A DNA stretch of 64,000 nucleotides from contig JBCDLC010000004.1 of NCBI GenBank assembly GCA_038745855.1, forward strand, positions 62,001-126,000, in the 5' to 3' direction. The notes under the pieces were generated by a model. That model ran no database searches and was not told the origin of the DNA. It saw nothing but the letters and a program-made list of their open reading frames with translations. A program made the position numbers and the translations under genes. Positions 17,072 to 23,727 of the stretch are shown here, one piece after another (within the stretch, counting starts at the first letter, position 1; every line of letters starts with the position of its first letter). This stretch comes from UBA5336 sp038745855 (lineage in GTDB: Bacteria; Pseudomonadota; Alphaproteobacteria; Caulobacterales; Hyphomonadaceae).

Positions 17072-17788
17072 TCAGGCGGCCTCGGTCTGTCCGGTCAAGT
17101 CAAGGAAGGCGCGTTCCAGCCCCTTGCCCTTGGCGAGGTTGTCCGGTGTACCATCGGCCACGACCCGGCCCTGGTCGACGATCAGGACGCGGTTACACAT
17201 GGCCGGGACTTCTTCCAGCGTATGCGTCGAAATGAGGATTGCCTTTTCAGGGGCCATGCGCGCGACGAGGGCCCGGACCGCCTGTTTCTGGTGCGGGTCC
17301 AGCCCATCGGTCGGCTCGTCGAGTACGAGCACCGGAGGATCATGCAGGAGCGCGCCCGCAAGCCCGACCCGGCGCCTGTATCCCTTCGACAGTGCCCCGA
17401 TCCGGCGTTTGATGACCGTGTTGATCCGCGTATCGGCGATCACGCGATCGACCGCATCGGCTCGCCTGCGTTTTTCGAGGCCCCGGGCGCTTGCGAGGAA
17501 GTGCAGGAACTCCATCGCCGTCAATTCCGGATAGAGCGGCGCCCCTTCGGGAAGATAACCAAGGCTGGACTGCGCGGCCTGCCGCTCTGACAGAATGGAG
17601 TGCCCAGCAATCCGGACATCGCCCCGGTCGGGGATCAGTACGCCAGCAACCATCCGCATGGTCGTTGACTTCCCAGCCCCGTTGGGACCCAAAAAACCAA
17701 GAACATCGCCCGCGTCCAGTGCGAAGCTAATACCGTCTACGGCAGACGTGTTCCCGAACCGCTTCACAAGGCCATCGACCGCCAGCAT
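17072..17788 (-). CDS. ABC transporter ATP-binding protein (GldA-like)
   Basis: A 238-aa ATPase subunit, first gene of the minus-strand Gld-type operon. Walker A is GPNGAGKST (about 34-42). The signature region is LSKGYRRRVGLAGALLHDP, an SKGY variant common in this subgroup. Walker B is VLVLDEPTDGLDP, and the switch histidine is in STHTLEEV. The close match to gliding/efflux ATPases plus the permease and GldG genes downstream defines a complete ABC system. The upstream gap of about 190 bp to the dienelactone hydrolase gene should hold both divergent promoters. Confidence 0.88.
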   Translation of the reverse strand: MLAVDGLVKRFGNTSAVDGISFALDAGDVLGFLGPNGAGKSTTMRMVAGVLIPDRGDVRIAGHSILSERQAAQSSLGYLPEGAPLYPELTAMEFLHFLASARGLEKRRRADAVDRVIADTRINTVIKRRIGALSKGYRRRVGLAGALLHDPPVLVLDEPTDGLDPHQKQAVRALVARMAPEKAILISTHTLEEVPAMCNRVLIVDQGRVVADGTPDNLAKGKGLERAFLDLTGQTEAA

Positions 17789-17977
17789 GGAAACCCCTGC
17801 ACGCTCACCTGCCCCAGCCCCTTCCTGTTAAGCCGCGCCGCCGGCCAAGAAAAGAGGCTTGGTCATTCAGGCGCGGGGCGGAGCTCGATCGGATGTGAAA
17901 TTCATCGTACGGAGGGGCTCCCGCACTTGGCCACCGTTGTGTACATCCTATGCATCAGGATGAAAGAGGAATGCGCC

Positions 17978-18697
17978 ATGGGCATTACGACACGCACTTT
18001 TGACTATTCCGGCGATGGTGAGACGTTTGAGGGCTATCTCGCCCTGCCCGAGGGGGATGCCAGGAAACCGGTCGTGCTTGTCGCCCATGCCTGGGCAGGC
18101 CAGACCGACATGGAACGGGGCAAGGCCGACCGTATCGCCGCCGAGCTCGGCTATGCCGCCTTTGCCATTGATGTGTATGGCAAGGGCAAGCGGGGCACCA
18201 CGGTCGAGGAAAACCAGGCGCTCATGAACCCGCTCGTCGGTGACCGGGCGAAGCTACAAAGAAGGCTCTCGGCAGCGGTGGATACGGCGAAGACCCTGGA
18301 TGGCGTTGACACGTCCAAGCGGGTCGCTGCCGGCTTCTGCTTTGGCGGGCTCTGCGTATTAGACATGGCCCGGGCCGGGATGGATGTTGCAGGGGTTGCC
18401 TCATTCCACGGCCTGTTCGGCGCTCCGGATAACCTATCGGGCTACTCCATTGATGCAAAAGTCATCGCATATCACGGTTGGAAAGACCCAATGGCTCCGC
18501 CCGATGATGTGATCGCCCTCTCGAAAGAGATGGCCGCTGCGAACGCTGACTGGCAACTCATGGCGTTCGGCACGGCGTTCCACTCCTTCACGACGCCAGG
18601 CGCCAACAATCCCGATATGGGCACGATGTATGAAACTGCCGCCGACAATAGAAGCTGGTGGGCGTTCCGGGGCTTCCTGAAAGAGGTGCTTGGATAG
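17978..18697 (+). CDS. Dienelactone hydrolase family protein
   Basis: A 239-aa alpha/beta hydrolase of the dienelactone hydrolase family. The catalytic triad is visible: nucleophile Cys121 in GFCFGG, Asp170 in HGWKDP, and His202 in FHSFTTPGAN. The Cys nucleophile is diagnostic of the family, which hydrolyses dienelactone and other lactones or esters. ATG 17978 is chosen because AGAGGA lies 8 nt upstream; a longer frame from TTG 17927 has no such site. It stands alone and is convergent with the DUF971 gene, with no aromatic catabolic genes alongside, so the physiological substrate is open. Confidence 0.85.
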   Translation: MGITTRTFDYSGDGETFEGYLALPEGDARKPVVLVAHAWAGQTDMERGKADRIAAELGYAAFAIDVYGKGKRGTTVEENQALMNPLVGDRAKLQRRLSAAVDTAKTLDGVDTSKRVAAGFCFGGLCVLDMARAGMDVAGVASFHGLFGAPDNLSGYSIDAKVIAYHGWKDPMAPPDDVIALSKEMAAANADWQLMAFGTAFHSFTTPGANNPDMGTMYETAADNRSWWAFRGFLKEVLG

Positions 18698-18706
18698 CAG
18701 AGGGCG

Positions 18707-19039
18707 CTAGCGCTGTCCGAGTTCGCGGAGGTACACCCAAGTATAATATCCGCTGTCGTGCCCGTCGCTGAAAACGATCTGCACTGCATAGCGACCGATA
18801 GGCTTGGCGTCGGTAACGGTGATATCGGATGAGATAGGCGGTTGCGGCGGTTTCGGTCCCGCGCCGTGACCTTGCACGGCTGCTGATGGGCTTTCAGCCC
18901 TCAGCAGCGTGTATGGGATCGTCGCCGTCTCCCCGTCATCAAACTCGATACAAAGGCGGGACGCTTCTTTCTGGAATACCAACCGGCTAGGCCAGGGCGG
19001 GCGCATTGATGCTTCTGGCCGTTTGGCCACATCGCTCAT
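18707..19039 (-). CDS. DUF971 domain protein
   Basis: A 110-aa protein made of a single DUF971 (gamma-butyrobetaine hydroxylase-like N-terminal) domain. The landmarks are LCIEFDDGETATIPYTLLRAESP and IVFSDGHDSGYYTWVYLREL. In other bacteria DUF971 is often associated with iron-sulfur protein maturation. It overlaps the Trm112 stop by ATGA and is the last gene of the LON-domain/Trm112/DUF971 operon. Confidence 0.85.
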   Translation of the reverse strand: MSDVAKRPEASMRPPWPSRLVFQKEASRLCIEFDDGETATIPYTLLRAESPSAAVQGHGAGPKPPQPPISSDITVTDAKPIGRYAVQIVFSDGHDSGYYTWVYLRELGQR

Positions 19040-19254
19040 GCCGCTGAGCCGTCCAAGGGGCGAGCGTCCTCCTCAAGCAGGATCGGCAATCCCTCTCGGA
19101 TTGGATAAGCCAGACCCGCTTTCCGCGAGATCAGCTCATTTTTCGCCCTGTCATACTCAAGGGGCGCCCGCGTAAGAGGACAAACAAGGATCTCCAACAA
19201 ACGGGGATCGACGCCCGAGGCCCGATCCGGGAACTCGGTGGGTTCATCTGCCAT
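19036..19254 (-). CDS. Trm112 family protein
   Basis: A 72-aa Trm112-like protein. The core LLEILVCPLTRAPLEYD and the segment ELISRKAGLAYPIREGLPILL match the family. In eukaryotes Trm112 activates methyltransferases; the bacterial role is not settled. Only one cysteine of the zinc-binding set is present, as in many bacterial members. It sits 55 bp after the LON-domain gene and overlaps DUF971, a conserved alphaproteobacterial arrangement. Confidence 0.87.
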   Translation of the reverse strand: MADEPTEFPDRASGVDPRLLEILVCPLTRAPLEYDRAKNELISRKAGLAYPIREGLPILLEEDARPLDGSAA

Positions 19255-19309
19255 GGCCTATCCTCGCTTCCTGATCCAGCGCGCCGATCACGACGGTTGA
19301 GCGACCAGC

Positions 19310-19978
19310 CTATTGTATTTGCCCGCTATCGCCTGGAAGGTCCATCTGCAGCAGGGCGATGAGTGTTTCAGCGCGCTCCCGCACAGACGCCGCCTCCATG
19401 AGAGCCTGTTTCTCCATAGTCGAGAAGGGGCAGCTCGCACTTAACGCGTTGATCAGGGTCTCGATCGGCGCATCTTCCATCGCCGACCAGTCTGCAGACA
19501 TTCCGTGCCCCGCAACGTAGGTTTGCAGGGCATCGATAAGAACAGTCCGGCTCGGTAGATCCGTTACGCTTGGCGGTGTCAGATCACTCTCGAAGGGCGA
19601 CCAGTCTGGATCAGCCTGCCGATAGGGCGTCGAGATATCTGGACATTCCCGCACCTCGAACCGGCAAATCCCATTGAGCACTATCAGATACCGCCCATCA
19701 TCGGTTTCCGAATAGGACGTTATCCGACCCGCACAGCCGACACGTGCCACGTCCGGCACGGCCTTGTCTCCACCCATGGACTGGACCATTCCAATCATCC
19801 TGGACCCATTCATGGCGTCATCAATCATGTTGAGATATCGAGGCTCAAATATGTTGAGCGACAACGTCCAGCGGGGGAAAAGCATCGCCCCTGCAAGCGG
19901 AAAGATCGCAATCCGACCCGGCAGATCCGACAAGCGGCGATAACTCGAAACAGACATCGGTCCGGTGCTCTCCATCAT
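19310..19978 (-). CDS. LON substrate-binding domain protein
   Basis: A 222-aa protein consisting of the N-terminal substrate-recognition domain of Lon protease without ATPase or protease domains. The conserved IAIFPLAGAMLFPRWTLSLN and IFEPRYLNMIDDAM are near residues 24-55, and GCAGRITSYSETDDGRYLIV near 95. Stand-alone LON-domain proteins are common in alphaproteobacteria, next to Trm112; they may act as adaptors. The start may instead be ATG 19957 (MSVSSYRR); neither has a strong ribosome binding site. Divergent from the SDR gene. Confidence 0.85.
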   Translation of the reverse strand: MMESTGPMSVSSYRRLSDLPGRIAIFPLAGAMLFPRWTLSLNIFEPRYLNMIDDAMNGSRMIGMVQSMGGDKAVPDVARVGCAGRITSYSETDDGRYLIVLNGICRFEVRECPDISTPYRQADPDWSPFESDLTPPSVTDLPSRTVLIDALQTYVAGHGMSADWSAMEDAPIETLINALSASCPFSTMEKQALMEAASVRERAETLIALLQMDLPGDSGQIQ

Positions 19979-20064
19979 AGAAGACAGATGGCGCGAAGGG
20001 CTGTGAAGTCGAGCGGCACATTGACCCGCTGGAAAACGCGCTAGCTGGGGTGGTGGAGGTAGGC

Positions 20065-20775
20065 ATGGTATCTGTCGTTTTTGGTGTATCAGGCGGAATA
20101 GGGCGGGCCTTTGCGGAGGCGTTGGTCGCCCGAGAAGAAGGCCCGGTCATCGGGTTCTCTCGCGGCGCTCCGGCTGCGCTGCCCGGCGCCACGCTCCATC
20201 TATGCGACATTACCGATGAAGACCAAGTCGCCGCGGCGGCCAAAGTGGTAAAGGACGCTGGTGCACCATCGCTGGTCATCGTCGCGACGGGCATACTGTC
20301 GGACGGTGACGCCCTTCAGCCGGAAAAAACCTACCGTCACCAATCAATGGACGCTTTCGAACGCGTGTTCCGCATCAATACCTTCGGCCCGGCCCTCATC
20401 GCCAAACACATCATCCCCCTAATGCCTCGCAAGGAGCGTGCTGTCTTCGCAGCCCTCTCTGCTCGCGTCGGCTCTATCTCTGATAATCGGCTCGGCGGCT
20501 GGCATGCCTACCGTGCCTCGAAGGCCGCTCTCAACATGCTGATCCGCAACTATGCCATTGAGCAGGCTCACAGGAACCCGGCATTCGTCGCCGCCGCGTT
20601 GCATCCTGGTACAGTCGATACCGCTCTCTCCAAGCCCTTCCAGCGTGGCGTCCCGGACGATCGGCTGTTCTCGCCTGACCGTGCCGCAAGTAAACTACTT
20701 CGTGTCATCGACGGCCTTACACCGGACGATAGCGGCAACGCGTTCGACCATGCGGGGAAGCAGATACCGGCGTGA
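20065..20775 (+). CDS. Short-chain dehydrogenase/reductase
   Basis: A 236-aa classical SDR enzyme. The cofactor motif is GVSGGIGRA at about 7-15, the active site includes the Ser of LSARVGSISDN and the Tyr-x-x-x-Lys of YRASK, and an LHPGTVDT follows. It resembles the CsgA/C-factor-like subgroup. ATG 20065 is chosen because GGAGG lies 5 nt upstream. Substrate unknown; the gene lies between the LON operon and methylsuccinyl-CoA dehydrogenase. Confidence 0.82.
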   Translation: MVSVVFGVSGGIGRAFAEALVAREEGPVIGFSRGAPAALPGATLHLCDITDEDQVAAAAKVVKDAGAPSLVIVATGILSDGDALQPEKTYRHQSMDAFERVFRINTFGPALIAKHIIPLMPRKERAVFAALSARVGSISDNRLGGWHAYRASKAALNMLIRNYAIEQAHRNPAFVAAALHPGTVDTALSKPFQRGVPDDRLFSPDRAASKLLRVIDGLTPDDSGNAFDHAGKQIPA

Positions 20776-20887
20776 CTCCACAGAAGATGCGTCTGTGCAT
20801 CGCAGCATTGCAACCTGTCATGGCGCAGCTTTTGCCCTATAACGGCATCAGTATTCGAGATGACACACCAATTCGAGGAAAACGCCC

Positions 20888-22585
20888 ATGGACGGCAGCG
20901 CGCTTGGCCCAATTGAGACGGCCCCGGTCCTAGCAGACCTTCTGACCATGATGGACGAGGCCGTCGCCGCATCAGAAGTCTACGCGGCAGCTGTGCGCGG
21001 CAAAGCGCGGCAAATGCTCGTGACCGATGGCCGTCCTGACCGTAAGGCTTTCGCCCGAGAACAGCACCTCGCCCACGGCTTCGCTTGGGTTGCCACCTAC
21101 GTCGAAACGCTCCGGGAGACAGCCGCTTGGGCCCACCGCCTCGACGCCGAAGGACGGCTTGGCGAGATTGACAGCCTGCTCAGCCAGATCCTGTTCAGCG
21201 AGTATCTCGCACAGCTTGTCGGTGGCATCCCGATGAACCAGGGCGAAGTCATCCGTCCCCACGAGACAGGGACTGTCGCTGAAGCCGGCGCATTGTCCGC
21301 AACGCCCGCGGTCAAGCGTTTTATAGAGGAGGGCAAGACCACTGCCGTCCTGGCCGCAGCCGCTGCATACCTGCCCGGTAGCCTCACGCGAGCCACGGTC
21401 GAAGACACGGGCCTCGATGAAACGATGACGATGGTCCGCGAACAATTTCGTAAATTCGCGACCGACAGAGTGCTCCCGTATGCCCACGAGTGGCACCTCA
21501 ACAATGACTATATCCCTATGGAAATCGTCGATGAGATGGGTGAGCTCGGGGTCTTCGGCCTGACGATTCCCGAGGAGTTCGGCGGCTTCGGCATGGATAA
21601 GATTGCCATGTGCGTTGTCTCAGAAGAGCTTTCGCGCGGCTATATTGGCGTGGGCTCCCTTGGCACTCGCTCTGAAATCGCGGCAGAACTCATTCTCATC
21701 GGCGGCACCGACGAGCAAAAGCAGAAATGGCTTCCTGCCATCTCGTCCGCTGAGATTCTGCCAACTGCCGTCTTCACAGAACCAAACACCGGTTCAGACT
21801 TGGGGGCACTGCGCACGAGGGCCGTGAAATCCGAGGACGGAACGACCTACTCCATCACGGGCAATAAGACCTGGATCACCCATCCGGTCCGTGCCGACCT
21901 GATGACACTGCTCGCCCGGACCGATCCAGAGACGAATAATTTCTCCGGCCTTTCCATGTTCCTGGCCGAGAAACCGCGTGGCGACGATGATAATCCCTTC
22001 CCGGCCGACGGTATGACTGGCGGGGAGATCGAAGTCCTCGGATATCGGGGTATGAAGGAATACGAAATCGCCTTTGACGAATTCAAGGTCGATACGGCCA
22101 ACCTGCTAGGCGGCGAAGAGGGCCAGGGTTTCCGTCACCTTATGGCGACGTTCGAAAGTGCCCGCATCCAGACCGCAGCCCGCGCCGTGGGGGTCACACA
22201 GAACGCACTGGAGCTGGGTCTTCAGTACGCCGTCGATCGGGTGCAGTTCGGCCAACCGATCTTCAACTTCCCTCGGGTGGCCAACAAGTTGGTGATGATG
22301 GCGGCTGAGCTGATCGGCGTACGCCAACTCACCTATTTCTCGGCTCGCCAAAAAGACAGCGGCAAACGATGCGATCTGGAAGCAGGCATGGCGAAGTTGC
22401 TCGGCGCCCGTGTCGCCTGGTCTGCTGCTGACAATGCGCTTCAGATTCATGGCGGCAACGGTTTTGCGCTCGAATACCCGATTAGCCGTGTCCTCCAGGA
22501 CGCGCGCATTCTCAATATTTTCGAGGGCGCTGGTGAAGTCCAAGCGATGGTCATCGCCCGCCGCGTTTTGGAAAGCGAGAACTGA
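20888..22585 (+). CDS. mcd: (2S)-methylsuccinyl-CoA dehydrogenase
   Basis: A 565-aa acyl-CoA dehydrogenase with an extra N-terminal domain of about 150 residues (REQHLAHGFAWVATYVETLR and FSEYLAQLVGGIPMNQGE), the hallmark of Mcd in the ethylmalonyl-CoA pathway. Mcd oxidises (2S)-methylsuccinyl-CoA to mesaconyl-CoA with FAD. The acyl-CoA dehydrogenase core runs from about 180 (VREQFRKFATDRVLPYAHEW) to the end, including PTAVFTEPNTGSDLG and IHGGNGFALEYPISRVLQD. Glu546 in NIFEGAGE is the expected catalytic base. Ordinary acyl-CoA dehydrogenases are about 380-400 aa. The other pathway genes are outside the window. Confidence 0.85.
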   Translation: MDGSALGPIETAPVLADLLTMMDEAVAASEVYAAAVRGKARQMLVTDGRPDRKAFAREQHLAHGFAWVATYVETLRETAAWAHRLDAEGRLGEIDSLLSQILFSEYLAQLVGGIPMNQGEVIRPHETGTVAEAGALSATPAVKRFIEEGKTTAVLAAAAAYLPGSLTRATVEDTGLDETMTMVREQFRKFATDRVLPYAHEWHLNNDYIPMEIVDEMGELGVFGLTIPEEFGGFGMDKIAMCVVSEELSRGYIGVGSLGTRSEIAAELILIGGTDEQKQKWLPAISSAEILPTAVFTEPNTGSDLGALRTRAVKSEDGTTYSITGNKTWITHPVRADLMTLLARTDPETNNFSGLSMFLAEKPRGDDDNPFPADGMTGGEIEVLGYRGMKEYEIAFDEFKVDTANLLGGEEGQGFRHLMATFESARIQTAARAVGVTQNALELGLQYAVDRVQFGQPIFNFPRVANKLVMMAAELIGVRQLTYFSARQKDSGKRCDLEAGMAKLLGARVAWSAADNALQIHGGNGFALEYPISRVLQDARILNIFEGAGEVQAMVIARRVLESEN

Positions 22586-22689
22586 ACCACGGTTCGGGAA
22601 GGCGGCTGGGGAGCGTGTCCTTTCGGCGCTAACGGCCCCAGCGCTGCTTGCCCTCTCCGCCGCCCTGTGCTTTGAAATCGCCGCTCAGC

Positions 22690-22780
22690 GGAGAGGTGGC
22701 CGAGTGGCTGAAGGCGCTCCCCTGCTAAGGGAGTATACGGTGATCCCGTATCGTGGGTTCGAATCCCATCCTCTCCGCCA
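22690..22780 (+). tRNA. tRNA-Ser (anticodon GCT)
   Basis: The acceptor stem GGAGAGG (22690-22696) pairs with CCTCTCC before a G discriminator, and the CCA end is encoded (22778-22780). The anticodon arm is CTCCC-CTGCTAA-GGGAG, giving anticodon GCT for AGC/AGU serine codons. A long variable arm (TATACGGTGATCCCGTAT) and the T arm GTGGGTTCGAATCCCAT complete a class II serine tRNA of 91 nt. Confidence 0.97.
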
Positions 22781-22935
22781 CAGAATCGCTTAAGGGCTCG
22801 ATCCTCAACGACTTTGGTACGGAATTGCTTTCCGATTGGTCGCTGTACGAAATCAAACGGTAGCAGCGCTCTCTTGCGCGCAAAAATGCACCTGTGTTGC
22901 CCTAAGGCCTCTGCGCCGTGAAAACGCCAGCAACA

Positions 22936-22945
22936 TTGTATACAA
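22936..22945. promoter_or_regulatory. Palindromic operator 1, putative GntR/FadR-type site
   Basis: TTGTATACAA is a perfect 10-bp palindrome, embedded in the 14-mer ATTGTATACAACGC, which recurs intact 51 bp downstream. It matches the general GT-N-N/N-AC dyad bound by FadR-subfamily GntR regulators. It lies upstream of the gntR-TonB receptor operon and probably mediates autoregulation. Confidence 0.65.
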
Positions 22946-22986
22946 CGCCGCCAATTTCGAATTACGTACAGGAATAAGAAGCCCGA

Positions 22987-22996
22987 TTGTATACAA
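22987..22996. promoter_or_regulatory. Palindromic operator 2, putative GntR/FadR-type site
   Basis: Second exact copy of TTGTATACAA within ATTGTATACAACGC (22986-22999), 51 bp centre to centre from the first, about five helical turns. It ends 26 bp before the likely TTG start of the regulator, a position where binding would block transcription. The spacing would allow two dimers on one face of the DNA. Confidence 0.65.
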
Positions 22997-23022
22997 CGCG
23001 GGTGGGGAGCGGAGAGCGTCTA

Positions 23023-23727
23023 TTGAGCGATGCAGCTCAGAAAGCTTATCAGGCTATTCGGCATGGGATCCTTTCTGGGGACTACGCGCCTGGTGACCGT
23101 CTTGTGGAGGTCGACCTCGTGACGCTGTGCGGCGTCAGTCGGACCCCCATTCGCGAAGCGCTTCGGCGGCTCCAAAGTGAGGGGATCGTTGATATCGCAC
23201 CCAATTCCGGCGCCACTGTAGCGGCCTGGTCGAAGCAGGAATTTGCGGATCTGTATGATGTCCGAACGCGCCTCGAAGGCATGGCGGCCGGCCTTGCTGC
23301 AGAGCGTCGAACTGAACATGATCTAAACGCGCTGGCGGCATCCGTCGAAACGATGGCGATGCTTGCGGAACGCTATGATGCGGCGCCCGATCACGTCGCG
23401 ATTGCCTTCGCCAACAGTGCTTTTCATGGCGGTATCCTGGAAGCGGCACGAAGCAGGGCCCTGTCACTGGCGGCACGGCAGGTGATGGATGCGCCCCTCA
23501 TGCTCAGGACCTTTCGCCAGTACTCCCAGGAGAAACTGCGCAACAGCGTCTCTCAACACCAGGAGATTATCGAGGCGATCTCGATCGGTGACGCGGATTG
23601 GGCACGGGTCGCCATGACGAGCCACATCAAGCGCGGTTTCCGGGCTTTGGTCTCGCGGCCGGTCGTCGTGCCTGCCCAGTGGGATCAATCAAAAACCAAA
23701 ACACAAAAACGTGGAGGAATACCATGA
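23023..23727 (+). CDS. FadR-subfamily GntR transcriptional regulator
   Basis: A 234-aa regulator. A winged helix-turn-helix covers about 1-65 (YQAIRHGILSGDYAPGDRLV, then GVSRTPIREALRRLQSEGIV). The C-terminal FCD ligand domain has the metal-binding set: Asp in LYDVRTRLEG, and His in SAFHGGI, SQHQEII and TSHIKRG. It likely senses a small organic acid or sugar acid derivative. TTG 23023 is preferred because the palindromes end just before it; a frame opening at TTG 22987 would put the operator inside the gene. The stop overlaps the ATG of the TonB-dependent receptor (ATGA), an uncommon direct coupling of regulator and receptor. Confidence 0.87.
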   Translation: MSDAAQKAYQAIRHGILSGDYAPGDRLVEVDLVTLCGVSRTPIREALRRLQSEGIVDIAPNSGATVAAWSKQEFADLYDVRTRLEGMAAGLAAERRTEHDLNALAASVETMAMLAERYDAAPDHVAIAFANSAFHGGILEAARSRALSLAARQVMDAPLMLRTFRQYSQEKLRNSVSQHQEIIEAISIGDADWARVAMTSHIKRGFRALVSRPVVVPAQWDQSKTKTQKRGGIP

